64,000 bases of DNA from Cognatilysobacter claricitrinus (GCF_045866565.1 NZ_BAAFZV010000003.1:62001-126000); one strand, 5' to 3'. Shown: positions 43,687 through 52,440, counted from the stretch's first letter. Notes: generated by a model from the letters alone, not told the origin. Program-made: numbers and translations.

Positions 43687-44886
43687 ATGAGTTCCCCGCC
43701 GGCGCCGGCCGCGACCGCCGCCTCGCCCTACCAGCACGCACTCGACCGCGGCTTTCCGAAGCTGCGCTTCGAGCCGTTGCTCGAACGCGAGTTCCAGCGC
43801 TTCCACAGCCGCGTGAACCTGCCGCGCGTGCGCTGGTCGGCGTGGCTGGCGTTCGCGCTGTACGGCGCGTTCGTGGTGCTCGATGTGCTGACGCTTCCGC
43901 GCGACGTGAGTCGCTGGACCGCACCCATTCGCCTGTTCGCGATCATGCCGCCGTTCCTGTGGGTGATCGTGGCGACGTATCGCGACGCGTGGCAGCCGCG
44001 CATGCAGGGGCCGATCACCGTCGCCGCGGCGATGGCGGGGCTCGGCACCGTCGTGCTCATCGCGATCGGCCTGCAACGCGGGCACCCGCTGCCGTATGAA
44101 GGCATCCTGCTGGTCGCGATGTTCATCTACCTTCTCGCCAGCCTCGGCTGGTGGCGCGCGCTCGCGGTGAACGTCGCCACGCTGGTTGCGCTGATCGGCG
44201 CCGAGCTCGCGTGGCAGTCCGATCCGCAGGCGCGGCTGTACCAGGTGGTGTTCATGCTCGCGGCGAACGTCGTCGGCGCGACCGGCGCCTACTTCCTCGA
44301 ACATTCCACGCGCTCGGTCTTCCTCGTGCAGCGCCTGCTCAACGAGCGCGCGTCGCACGACGGCCTGACCGGCCTCGCCAACCGCGTCGCGCTCGACGAA
44401 CACGTGTCGCGCGCGTGGCGACAGGCCGTTCGGGAGCGTGCGTCGATCGCCATCGCGATGGTCGATGTCGACCACTTCAAGCGCTACAACGACCGCTACG
44501 GCCATGCCGAGGGCGACGTCGCGCTGCAGGCGGTGGCCGGCGTGGTCGGCGCGCAGGCGCGACGTCCGCTGGATCTCGCCGCGCGCTACGGCGGCGAGGA
44601 ATTCATGCTGGTCTGGTATCGCCCGGCCGACGGCGAGCTCGACGCGCTGGGCGAACGCCTGCGCGCGGAGATCGAAGCGCTGCGCATCCCCCATGCCGAC
44701 ACCGACGGCGGCGTGCTCACCGCGAGCGTCGGCATCGCCTGCGTCGTCGCCACGCCCGCCGGCTCGCCGCAACGCCTGATGGAAGCCGCCGACGCGGCGC
44801 TGTACGCGGCGAAGCAGGCCGGCCGCAACGGCGTGCATGTGGACGCTGCACCGGTCGCGGCGATGGCGCCCGTCGTCGCGTCTTGA
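43687..44886 (+). CDS. Membrane-anchored diguanylate cyclase
   Basis: 399-residue inner-membrane GGDEF protein. After about 50 cytoplasmic residues come roughly six helices (residues about 52-215) with no large periplasmic loop, then a GGDEF domain (about 225-390) with 'ASHDGLTGLANRVALDEHV', 'VDVDHFKRYNDRYGHAEGD' and the active-site 'RYGGEEFMLVW'. The motif is GGEEF, which is catalytically competent. It should make c-di-GMP in response to a signal sensed in the membrane. An orphan receiver protein follows 221 bases downstream on the same strand. Confidence 0.92.
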   Translation: MSSPPAPAATAASPYQHALDRGFPKLRFEPLLEREFQRFHSRVNLPRVRWSAWLAFALYGAFVVLDVLTLPRDVSRWTAPIRLFAIMPPFLWVIVATYRDAWQPRMQGPITVAAAMAGLGTVVLIAIGLQRGHPLPYEGILLVAMFIYLLASLGWWRALAVNVATLVALIGAELAWQSDPQARLYQVVFMLAANVVGATGAYFLEHSTRSVFLVQRLLNERASHDGLTGLANRVALDEHVSRAWRQAVRERASIAIAMVDVDHFKRYNDRYGHAEGDVALQAVAGVVGAQARRPLDLAARYGGEEFMLVWYRPADGELDALGERLRAEIEALRIPHADTDGGVLTASVGIACVVATPAGSPQRLMEAADAALYAAKQAGRNGVHVDAAPVAAMAPVVAS

Positions 44887-45107
44887 TGCGCGCTTGATGC
44901 GGTGTGCGGTCCGATGCCGGCAGCCCGACGAGCCGCCCACATGCACGACGCCGCTGTACCGTCCCTCCAAGCACCGGCGCGTTGCAGGGCGCAGTACCCG
45001 CGTCGCCGCGCATGCTGAGCCCCGGCGGCCCGCGCTGGCCATGGACCCGGCCTCAAGTGCCGCCGCACGCGGCCGTTAATGCCGTTATCCCTTCCCCGGC
45101 CCGCGAG

Positions 45108-45467
45108 ATGACGCACGTCCTGATCGTCGAAGACGACGCCACCACCCGCGACGGCCTCGCCGGGCTGCTCGAGCTCGAGGGCTTCAGCGTCAGCCGCGCC
45201 GAGAACGGGCAGGTCTCGCTGAGCCTGCTGCGCGCCGGCCTGCGGCCCGACGCGATCGTGCTCGACCTGGTCATGCCGGTGATGGACGGCCTGCGGTTCC
45301 TCAAGACGATCCGCAGCACCATCCACTCCACCATCCCGATCCTGGTGATGACCGCGGTCGGCGACCAGGTCGACCTCGACAACCTCGCCGAGGACATCGG
45401 CTGCCGCGTGCTGTCCAAGACCGGGCCGATCGAGCCCCTGCTCGACGCGCTGCGCGCGCTCGGCTGA
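45108..45467 (+). CDS. Single-domain response regulator (CheY-like)
   Basis: 119-residue receiver domain without output. Acidic pair 'VEDD', phospho-acceptor D53 ('IVLDLVMPVMDG'), T82 ('LVMTAVG') and K104 ('LSKTGP') are all present. Start at the ATG at 45108. No kinase is next to it; the diguanylate cyclase lies upstream and a CPBP protein converges on it with only 4 bases between stops. The cognate kinase and target are unknown. Confidence 0.88.
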   Translation: MTHVLIVEDDATTRDGLAGLLELEGFSVSRAENGQVSLSLLRAGLRPDAIVLDLVMPVMDGLRFLKTIRSTIHSTIPILVMTAVGDQVDLDNLAEDIGCRVLSKTGPIEPLLDALRALG

Positions 45468-45471
45468 CGCG

Positions 45472-46113
45472 TTACTGCGCGAGCGCCATCGCGTCGAACG
45501 CGGCGTGCGCCAGCACCACCGGCCACAGCCGCCCGGTACGCGCGTACCAGCCCGCGAACAGCAGGCCGACCGGAATGATCATCACCGCCGGCGCGCCCTG
45601 GTAGAGGTGGTACGACAGGCGCAGCGCGGTGCTGACGTTGATCGCGAACGCCGCGCCGCGCAGTGGCTTCAGCACGCCGACCACGTAGCCGCAGAGGACC
45701 AGTTCCTCGAACAGCGGATTCACCATCGACACCAGCGCGACCATCGCCAGCGGAATGCCGTGCGCGACGATCGCATCGGGCGGCATCGGCGGCACCTGCA
45801 CAAGGACGCGCATCGCGATGTCCACCGCATTGCAGGCGAACGCGGTGACGACGGTCAGCAGCACCGCCGCCGGCAGGTCCCAGCCGCTCCAGACCACGCC
45901 GAGGTGGCCGCGCTGCCAGCCGCGCACGCGCAACAGTGCCAGCAGCGCGACGAGCACGATGGCTTCGTACACGACGAGCCCGCGCAGGCCGTCCTCGGTG
46001 ATCATCGGTTGCGTGGACGGCGCGAACAGCGACGTCAGGCTCGACAGCACCGGCAACGCGAACGCGGCCAGCACGACGAGCACGAATTCGGTGCGCTGCG
46101 ACATGGTCCGCAT
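45472..46113 (-). CDS. CPBP-family membrane protein with altered motif 1
   Basis: 213-residue multi-span protein of the CPBP/Rce1-like intramembrane metalloprotease family. Motif 1 reads E136-E137-L-V-L-C141-G where the usual form is EExxxRG, so the Arg is replaced by Cys. Motif 2 'YHLYQG' (H169) and motif 3 'HAAFD' (H203, D207) are kept. The metal-binding residues are therefore present. ATG at 46113 chosen; an ATG 9 bases later is an alternative. Substrate unknown. Confidence 0.82.
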   Translation of the reverse strand: MRTMSQRTEFVLVVLAAFALPVLSSLTSLFAPSTQPMITEDGLRGLVVYEAIVLVALLALLRVRGWQRGHLGVVWSGWDLPAAVLLTVVTAFACNAVDIAMRVLVQVPPMPPDAIVAHGIPLAMVALVSMVNPLFEELVLCGYVVGVLKPLRGAAFAINVSTALRLSYHLYQGAPAVMIIPVGLLFAGWYARTGRLWPVVLAHAAFDAMALAQ

Positions 46114-46203
46114 GCGGTGTGCGCCCTCCCGGATCGCGCGACGCGGAAGCATACCGGCCGTTGGCGACGCGCTGCACGCGTTCGCCAATGCCGCCGTGCT
46201 TAG

Positions 46204-46905
46204 ATGCGGCGACTGCCGGAGTCCGTCATGCGCGCGTTCGCCGTCCCGTCGTTCCTGCACCCGCGGCGTCATCCCTCCGCCTACCTGCTGGGCGTGCAAC
46301 TGCTCAGCCTGGTGCTGTACGCGCCGCTCGGCGGCACCGAATCGGAGGCCGGGCGCGCACTGTTCAGCGCGGCGACGCTGGCCGTGGTGCCGCTCGCGGT
46401 GTGGGTGGTGCGGCGGAGCCCGTCGGCGAACTCGGTGGCGTGGGCGCTGGCAATTCCGGCGATGCTGCTGTCGATCGCAGCCATCGTGTTCGACCGGCCC
46501 GGGCTGGTGGTCTGGTCGTCGCTGATCGAGTCCGCGCTGTACTTCTACGCCGCGACCAGCCTGATCGGCTACATGCTGCGCGACCACGAGGTCACCACCG
46601 ACGAACTGTTCGCGTCGGGTGCGACGTTCACCCTGCTCGCGTGGGCGTTCGCCTACAGCTACGTCGTCTGCCAGGCGTGGTATCCGCAGAGCTTCACCGG
46701 TGCGATGGAACCGGAACGTGCGCGCACATGGCTGGAGCTGCTGTTCCTCAGCGTGTCCACGCTGTCGAGCGTCGGCAACGGCGACATCGTGCCGCTCGGC
46801 CCGCAGGCGCGCGTGCTGGTGATGTTCGAGCAGATGGCGGGCATCGGCTACGTCACCGTGGTGGTGTCGCGGCTGATCGGCCTGTCGACGCGGCGACGGC
46901 GCTGA
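46204..46905 (+). CDS. Ion channel family membrane protein with a GNGD filter
   Basis: 233-residue inner-membrane protein with about six hydrophobic helices. The last two flank a pore loop 'FLSVSTLSSVGNGDIVPLGP' (filter residues 190-194), which aligns with the TTVGYGD filter of potassium channels but has Asn for Tyr. The basic C-terminus is short, and there is no RCK domain. It probably assembles as a tetramer. Selectivity is not certain because of the Asn substitution. An ATG at 46228 is a possible alternative start. Confidence 0.82.
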   Translation: MRRLPESVMRAFAVPSFLHPRRHPSAYLLGVQLLSLVLYAPLGGTESEAGRALFSAATLAVVPLAVWVVRRSPSANSVAWALAIPAMLLSIAAIVFDRPGLVVWSSLIESALYFYAATSLIGYMLRDHEVTTDELFASGATFTLLAWAFAYSYVVCQAWYPQSFTGAMEPERARTWLELLFLSVSTLSSVGNGDIVPLGPQARVLVMFEQMAGIGYVTVVVSRLIGLSTRRRR

Positions 46906-47048
46906 CGTCGCGTCGCGGCGGGTGTCGCGGTCGAGGTCGCTGCGGCAACGAAGGCGACCGTCGCGCAACGACGCCGCGCGGCGGTCAGGACATTGACATC
47001 GCGTCGCGTGGCGTACTGTCGGCCCACGCGCATCCGCGGGAGACCGCC

Positions 47049-47321
47049 ATGTCACCGAATCGTCTGTTGCCCGTCGTGCTCGCGTTGGCGATCACGGCCT
47101 GCGCGAGCACGGCGCCGTCGTCCATGCCGACGTCCGCCGCCGCACCGAAAGTCCGCAGCATCGCCGTGGTCTGCGCGCCCGGTGGCGTCGACCTGAAATG
47201 CTTCGAGCGCGCCAGCGAGTTCTGCCGGCCGAACGCCTACGACCTGTTCGACAGCGACGGCCGCCCGGCGACGGTCGCAGACGCCCAGCTGCGGGTCGTC
47301 GAGGCGCGCTGCAGGCCCTGA
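47049..47321 (+). CDS. Small lipoprotein of unknown function
   Basis: 90-residue predicted lipoprotein. Signal with lipobox ITAC (Cys at about residue 18), a Ser/Pro/Thr linker, then a domain with four Cys ('VVCAPGGVDLKCFERASEFC', 'VEARCRP'), which may form two disulfides. GGGAGA lies 7 bases before the ATG. Family not recognised. Confidence 0.7.
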   Translation: MSPNRLLPVVLALAITACASTAPSSMPTSAAAPKVRSIAVVCAPGGVDLKCFERASEFCRPNAYDLFDSDGRPATVADAQLRVVEARCRP

Positions 47322-47375
47322 CGCCGCACGTCGGCCTGCGCCACGACGCCGGCCGACCGCACGTAAGATGCCGCC

Positions 47376-47804
47376 ATGGACGCGGCCCCGCTCGAAATTT
47401 CCACCCGGGACGACGGCATCGCCGTATTGGCGGTGCACGGCAGCGGCACGGTGGCGGCCACGCGTCGCGCCGTGCGCGCCGCATTGATCGACGTGCAGCA
47501 CGCCGGCCATCGTCGCGTGGTGATCGACGTGCGCGCGGCGACGGGTCTCGGCAATCCCGGCGTGATCGAACGCATGGACACCGTGCGCGAATGGGCGCAG
47601 ATCGCCGTGCCGGGGCTGTCGCTCGCATTCGTCGCGCTGGCGGATTTCCTCGACGAGGACCGCATCGGCATGATCGTCGCCAATCGGCTCGGTTTGAATG
47701 CGCAGGTGTTCTGCTGCCGCGAGGAAGCGGTCGACTGGCTCACGCGGCAGAAGGCGTTCCGCGTCGCGGATGTCGACGACGCGCTGGCGCTGCAGCGTGA
47801 TTGA
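47376..47804 (+). CDS. STAS-like protein (paralogue of the gene at 17494)
   Basis: 142-residue cytoplasmic protein with the strand/helix order of SpoIIAA/STAS domains: 'GIAVLAVHGSGTVAATRRAV', 'HRRVVIDVRAATGLGNPGVI', 'GLSLAFVALADFLDEDRIGM', then 'ANRLGLNAQVF'. The Gly-x-x-x-Arg-Leu-Gly end and position of the final Trp helix match the protein at 17494. The Ser that is phosphorylated in SpoIIAA is not obvious. Function unknown. Confidence 0.7.
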   Translation: MDAAPLEISTRDDGIAVLAVHGSGTVAATRRAVRAALIDVQHAGHRRVVIDVRAATGLGNPGVIERMDTVREWAQIAVPGLSLAFVALADFLDEDRIGMIVANRLGLNAQVFCCREEAVDWLTRQKAFRVADVDDALALQRD

Positions 47805-47867
47805 TTCGCGCGCACATGCGCTCCCGCAGGCAGCGCACGCACTCGCGTATGACGCGCGCGTCGACGA

Positions 47868-48716
47868 CTAGAAGCGATACACCGCGCCGATGCGCACGCC
47901 GCTGTCGCGGAAGTTGAGGTTGCCGGTAAAGCTGTCCTTGTCGGCGTCGATCTTGACGCGGCGAGACGTGTAGTCGGCGGAGAAGCCCCAGCGTTCCCAC
48001 GGGAACCATTCGACCCCGACGCGCGCGAAGTACACATCGCCATCGAGGCCGCTGGAGTTGAGCGAGAACCAGCCGCCGTCGGCGCCGAAACGCCAGTCCG
48101 AATCGCCGCCCGGCACCCAGCGCCATGAACCGCCGAGCGTCGGTACCGGAAGGTCGGCCGACACTTCGCCGCGCGCGTTGTTGGTCACCGGCGCGCCGTT
48201 GGCGTCGCGTTCCAGTTCGATCGACAGGTCGATGCGGTACCAGGTCAGTCCCAGTTGCGGGCCGATCGCCCAGTTCGGATTGTTGACCGCCCACCACGTG
48301 TAGTACGCCTGGTACGCGTCGATCGCGCTCTCGGCGTGCACCGTCGCGTTGGCCTGGTAGGTGTTGCCGTCGAAGTCGATGGTGCGGCTGAGTTGCCGCG
48401 ACGCACTGGTGTCGTCCTGGTAATAGGCGATGCCGAACTCGTGGTTGTCGAGCGGGCGCCAGCTGAAGCCGACGTAGGCGATCGCGTTGCCCTGGCCGAG
48501 GTCGAGATCGCGGTCGAGGTCGACATCGTTGCCGCGCTGCGTCGAGCCGTCGGCGCGCACCTGCGTGTCGAATTGGGTGACGTAGCCGCTCAAGCGCGCG
48601 CTGAAGGTGTCGAGCGGCGTCACCGCCTGCGCGATCAGTGGCGACGACGCGACCATCGCCGACAGCGCGAGCACCAGCGGGCGACCGGCGACGGAAAAGC
48701 GAGGGATCGGTTGCAT
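47868..48716 (-). CDS. Outer-membrane beta-barrel protein
   Basis: 282-residue predicted outer-membrane protein. Signal peptide (to 'SSPLIAQA'), then alternating strands with aromatic residues ('AIAYVGFSWRPLDNHEFGIA', 'DAYQAYYTWWAVNNPNW', 'GFSADYTSRRVKID') and a C-terminal Phe ('GAVYRF'), the usual assembly signal. An Asp-rich loop (DVDLDRDLDLGQG) might bind cations. ATG at 48716 chosen. Cargo unknown; transcribed away from the MFS gene. Confidence 0.8.
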   Translation of the reverse strand: MQPIPRFSVAGRPLVLALSAMVASSPLIAQAVTPLDTFSARLSGYVTQFDTQVRADGSTQRGNDVDLDRDLDLGQGNAIAYVGFSWRPLDNHEFGIAYYQDDTSASRQLSRTIDFDGNTYQANATVHAESAIDAYQAYYTWWAVNNPNWAIGPQLGLTWYRIDLSIELERDANGAPVTNNARGEVSADLPVPTLGGSWRWVPGGDSDWRFGADGGWFSLNSSGLDGDVYFARVGVEWFPWERWGFSADYTSRRVKIDADKDSFTGNLNFRDSGVRIGAVYRF

Positions 48717-48995
48717 GGTCGACGTCCTCGTCGGGGGAGTTTCATCGTCCCGCTCGGTTGGCCGCAGGCAAATGCCGTCTGTCGGCCTTGCACGACGGGG
48801 CAGCGGTGCTTGCACGCCAGCCCGCGCCGCGCGTCGTCGATGCGGCCGCGCTGCACATCGACGGCGACCGCCCGACTCTCGACCGCAGCTTGCGGCGAAA
48901 GCCTGCATGGGACGGACCCGACGTCCCGCCACCACGTCCACCCGCCGCCCCCGCGTGCCCGCGCACTACACTCGCGGCTTCGATCAGGGGGCGAC

Positions 48996-50606
48996 ATGAA
49001 AGCCAGCGGCATTTCCTTCCACCATGCCTGGGCGTTCTGGCTCGGCTGCGCGCTGATTACCGCCGGTGTGTTCGCGCACGTGCCGATGTTCATGATGGGT
49101 AAGTACACGCACTGGCAGATGGTAGGCATGCCGATGACCAGCGGCATGGTGCTGGGGATGCTCGCGATCCCGCTGGGCCTCGCGTTCTCCTGCTACGGGC
49201 TGATGCCGCGCATGGCGCGCATGCGCATCGCCGGCGGTGCGTCGTCCGCGCCGTTGCAGTTCCACATCGCCGACGGCGTGCCGCTGAACATCGAGCACTG
49301 GAAGCTCGTGCTGGTGCTGACGGTGACGCTGGCCATCGACGTGATGAAGCCGGCTACGCTCGGCTTCGTCGTGCCCGGCATGAGCGCCGAGTACCAGATC
49401 GCCAAGCCGACCGCGAGCCTGCTCGCACTGTGCGCATTGACCGGCACCACCGTGGGTTCGGTGGTGTGGGGACGCATCGCGGACGTTTCCGGGCGTCGCG
49501 CGGCGATCCTGCTGTCGGCGCTGATGTTCATCGGCACCGCGATCTGCGGCGCGATGCCGTCGTTCGGCTGGAACCTGGCGATGTGCTTCCTGATGGGCGC
49601 ATCGGCCGGCGGCCTGCTGCCGATCACCTTCACGCTGATGGCGGAGACGATCCCGGCTGCGCATCGCGGCTGGTTGCTGGTCGCACTCGGTGGCATCGGC
49701 ACGTCCGCCGGCTACCTGCTCGCGGCCGGTGCGGCGGCAACGCTGGAACCGATGTTCAGCTGGCGCGTGCTGTGGCTGCTCGGCCTGCCAACCGGCGCGG
49801 TCATCATCATCCTCAACCGCTTCATCCCGGAGTCGCCGCGCTTCCTGTCGACCATGGGCCTGGAACACGTCGCACGCGCGGTGCTGCAGAAATTCACCGG
49901 GCGCGTGCCGGACGGCATCGAGGTGGAGGACGCCGCGCATCCCGGACCGCCGGTCATCGACGAACAACACGCGGCCTCGGGCATGCGCATGCTGATGCGC
50001 GGCCGCCATGCGCGCATCAGCGCCGGATTGATGGTCTGTGGCATCGCCTGGGGGCTGGTGAACTTCGGCGTGCTGCTGTGGCTGCCGGTGAACCTCACCG
50101 CGCTCGGTGTCGACGCCAAGGCCACCAGCGCATTGCTGGCGAAGTCGGCGATCTATGCGTTGCCCGGCATCGCCGTTGTCGTGTGGCTGTACCACCGCTG
50201 GAGCAGCTACCGCGCGCTCGTGCTGTTCATCGGGCTCACGGTGCTCGCGCTGCTCGCGCTGGGCGCGATCGGCCTGCTCGGCCTGCGCTCGCAGGCGACG
50301 GTGATCGCGGTGGTCGTCGCGCTGCTGGTGAGCGTGAGTGGCGTCATCGCGATGCTGATTCCGTACGCCGCGGAGATCTATCCCGTGCATCTGCGCGGCA
50401 CCGGCTCGGGCGCCGTTGCCGCCAGCTCCAAGCTGGGCGGCATCCTCGGTGCGGGCCTGGGCGTGTATGGCTTTTTCCAGAATTTCGCGATGTCCGCACT
50501 GCTGATCGCGATTCCGATGGCGGTATCGATGGTGATGCTGCTGCTGAGCGGCATCGAGACGCGGGGCATCGCGCTCGAGGACATCCAGGCCTCGCTCGAG
50601 CACTGA
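48996..50606 (+). CDS. MFS transporter with an N-terminal two-helix extension
   Basis: 536-residue inner-membrane transporter of the major facilitator superfamily. Residues about 10-65 form two extra helices before a conventional 12-helix MFS core starting near 'HWKLVLVLTVTLAIDVMKPA'. The core carries 'VVWGRIADVSGRRAAILLSA' (loop 2-3 signature), 'GASAGGLLPITFTLMAETIP' and 'PYAAEIYPVHLRGTGSG', which resemble the sugar/aromatic-acid porter groups. GGGGG lies 4-5 bases before the ATG. Substrate unknown. Confidence 0.88.
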   Translation: MKASGISFHHAWAFWLGCALITAGVFAHVPMFMMGKYTHWQMVGMPMTSGMVLGMLAIPLGLAFSCYGLMPRMARMRIAGGASSAPLQFHIADGVPLNIEHWKLVLVLTVTLAIDVMKPATLGFVVPGMSAEYQIAKPTASLLALCALTGTTVGSVVWGRIADVSGRRAAILLSALMFIGTAICGAMPSFGWNLAMCFLMGASAGGLLPITFTLMAETIPAAHRGWLLVALGGIGTSAGYLLAAGAAATLEPMFSWRVLWLLGLPTGAVIIILNRFIPESPRFLSTMGLEHVARAVLQKFTGRVPDGIEVEDAAHPGPPVIDEQHAASGMRMLMRGRHARISAGLMVCGIAWGLVNFGVLLWLPVNLTALGVDAKATSALLAKSAIYALPGIAVVVWLYHRWSSYRALVLFIGLTVLALLALGAIGLLGLRSQATVIAVVVALLVSVSGVIAMLIPYAAEIYPVHLRGTGSGAVAASSKLGGILGAGLGVYGFFQNFAMSALLIAIPMAVSMVMLLLSGIETRGIALEDIQASLEH

Positions 50607-50615
50607 TCGCGCCGA

Positions 50616-51179
50616 TTACGCGCGCACCGGCGATTCCGGGCGCGCACCGCGCGCGGCGCGATGGAACAACCAGGCCGATGCGAGCCACATCGGCACGAAC
50701 ATGCCGGCTGCGTAGACACCCTTGCCGTCGTGCCCGGCGACCATCGCGTACATCGCCGCGGCCATCTGCGCGGCCGCGGTGGCGAGCAGGGCGACGGCCA
50801 TGCCGCGTGCGCGGAATCGGGCGATCGCCGCGCCGATCGCGCCGACCATCAGCACGCCGGCGAACACCAGGTTCGCGACGTCGCGTTCGCTGTCGATGAT
50901 GCCCACGGCGAGGTCGACCCACACCAGCAGGAAGCCGGTCATCGCCGCAACGCCCGCACCTGCGCGATACCACCGGTCCGGCGACATGCGCGTCGCGACC
51001 TCGTACACGCCACAGGTCCCGTAAAGCAGCACGCCCATCACCGCGAAATCGAGTGCGGTCCAGTCGACGTCGCGGGTGAAGCGCATCGCGATCGCGGGCA
51101 CCAGCAGCAGCGCAGTGGCGACGCCCCAGATCAGCGGGCGCAGTCGATTGCGTGGCGTAGTCGGATTCGTCGTGGCCAT
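50616..51179 (-). CDS. Multi-span membrane protein of unknown function
   Basis: 187-residue inner-membrane protein with about six hydrophobic helices ('LRPLIWGVATALLLVPAIAM', 'AAMTGFLLVWVDLAVGII', 'NLVFAGVLMVGAIGAAIA'). GGAGA upstream of the ATG at 51179 gives a good start. Family not recognised. Tail-to-tail with the MFS gene, 9 bases apart. Confidence 0.75.
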   Translation of the reverse strand: MATTNPTTPRNRLRPLIWGVATALLLVPAIAMRFTRDVDWTALDFAVMGVLLYGTCGVYEVATRMSPDRWYRAGAGVAAMTGFLLVWVDLAVGIIDSERDVANLVFAGVLMVGAIGAAIARFRARGMAVALLATAAAQMAAAMYAMVAGHDGKGVYAAGMFVPMWLASAWLFHRAARGARPESPVRA

Positions 51180-51593
51180 GTGGGGGTCTCCTTTGCCTGG
51201 GATGGCGGCGGCGCGAGGCCGCGCGATGGAACCAGCGTGCATCGCCCGGATGCGTCGGCGATGGCCCGGATGTGAAGCGGAGACGAAGTCGCGGCGGGCG
51301 ATGCGGCCGTCGCGCCCCGCCATGAACCGCGCCCTCCCGGCGGTCGCCGCGGCCGGCCGGGCCCGGGGAATGAGCGTAGGATGGGCCGGGTCTTTGCATC
51401 ATTCGCGCGCTGCGCACGGCCGCTCGGCCGCCCGTCTCGCTCTCCCTCCACGCGCAACCGCTTGCCGCGGACGCCCCTTCGGGAGCAGCAGCATGTCCCG
51501 TATTTCCCTTTTCGTTTCCGATGCCCGTACGTCCGGCCTCCGCGGCCCGCGCGTTGCCGCCGGTCCGCCGGCGCCCGCGCGAGGCCTCGTCAC
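51180..51593. other. Long intergenic region with one short open frame
   Basis: About 410 bases lie between the divergent membrane-protein and YkgJ genes. The region probably holds promoters for both. A 34-codon frame (51493-51597) with an AGCAGCA-spaced ATG ends in a GTGA overlap with the YkgJ start and could be a leader peptide, but it is Arg/Pro-rich at its end and not otherwise convincing. Nothing else is recognised. Confidence 0.35.
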
Positions 51594-51923
51594 GTGAGCG
51601 CGCTACCCGTCGTCGCCACCGCCGATTGCGGCCGCTGCGACGCCGTGTGCTGCCGGCTCACGGTCGTCGTCCAACCCGAGGACGGCATCGCCGAACACCT
51701 CACCACCGTCATGGACGGCGGGCTCACCGTGATGGCGCGCGACGCCGAGGGCTGGTGCGTCGCCGTCGACAGCGCGCGCATGTGCTGCTCGATCTACGAC
51801 GCGCGCCCGGAAGTCTGCCGCCGCTTCGCGATGGGCGGCCCGTACTGCGATGCGGTGCGCGAGGACTACGCGGTGCACGGCTCGCGCCTCATCGAATCCA
51901 TGCTTGTCGGAGAACCCACATGA
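51594..51923 (+). CDS. YkgJ-family cysteine-cluster protein
   Basis: 109-residue protein with the YkgJ-type zinc/iron-chelating pattern: 'DCGRCDAVCCRLTV' near the N-terminus, then 'CVAVD', 'CCSIYDARPEVCRRF' and 'YC'. The family is named as a putative Zn- or Fe-chelator with 8 Cys; at least 9 are here. GTG start with GAGG 9 bases upstream. Its stop overlaps the next gene by 4 bases (ATGA). Function unknown. Confidence 0.86.
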   Translation: MSALPVVATADCGRCDAVCCRLTVVVQPEDGIAEHLTTVMDGGLTVMARDAEGWCVAVDSARMCCSIYDARPEVCRRFAMGGPYCDAVREDYAVHGSRLIESMLVGEPT

Positions 51924-52123
51924 CCGGTAAACCCCCCATTCGCCCCCTCGTCACCGCCGTGCCGTACGCGCGCCGCGTCGACCTGTCGCGCCAGATCACC
52001 AGTGAGCACATCAACGAACACCTCGCGGCGTTCCAGGCCGCCGGTGGACAGGTCGAAGTGCTCGGCAACACGCCGACGCGCAAGCACAAGGACGGCGCCC
52101 CGCCGGTTCAGCCACAGGCCTGA
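51920..52123 (+). CDS. Small protein coupled to the YkgJ gene
   Basis: 67-residue protein, polar with a helical middle ('SEHINEHLAAFQAAGGQVEV') and a basic tail. Its ATG overlaps the YkgJ stop codon, so the two are translationally coupled and probably function together. Not recognised as a known domain. Confidence 0.7.
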   Translation: MTGKPPIRPLVTAVPYARRVDLSRQITSEHINEHLAAFQAAGGQVEVLGNTPTRKHKDGAPPVQPQA

Positions 52124-52162
52124 TCCGGCGTACTCTCCAACTTCCCCACAGGAGCAATCCAC

Positions 52163-52315
52163 TTGCCGAAGCCCAACTACGCATTCGAAAAGCGCCAGCG
52201 CGAGCTCGCGAAGAAGAAGCAGAAAGACGAGAAGGACGCGCGCAAGCGCGAGGCGCGCGGCGAAACGCGCACCGGCACGACCGACACCACACCGCCGCCG
52301 GAAGGCGCGCGCTAG
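52163..52315 (+). CDS. Small Lys/Arg-rich conserved protein (TTG start)
   Basis: 50-residue charged protein starting at TTG, with GGAG 8 bases upstream. Its start ('PKPNYAFEKRQRELAKKK') is a familiar small hypothetical family found in many Proteobacteria. The middle is a helix of Lys/Glu/Arg and the tail is Thr/Pro-rich. The rare TTG start explains why gene callers may miss it. Likely the third gene of the YkgJ cluster. Function unknown; nucleic-acid binding is a guess. Confidence 0.72.
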   Translation: MPKPNYAFEKRQRELAKKKQKDEKDARKREARGETRTGTTDTTPPPEGAR

Positions 52316-52440
52316 TCGACCATCGCGCGGCCGGGCACGCCCGGCTCGCAGGCGATCCGTCCGCGATGCGCATCCGCGCGCATCGGGGACAACCGATCCA
52401 CCATCATCCAGCGACGCGATCGCGCGTCGCGCCTGACCGG

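Noticed and set aside
48984..50603. 539-codon frame antisense to the MFS gene
   Set aside because: Composition is His/Gln/Arg-rich with no recognisable domain; the plus-strand MFS protein is clear.
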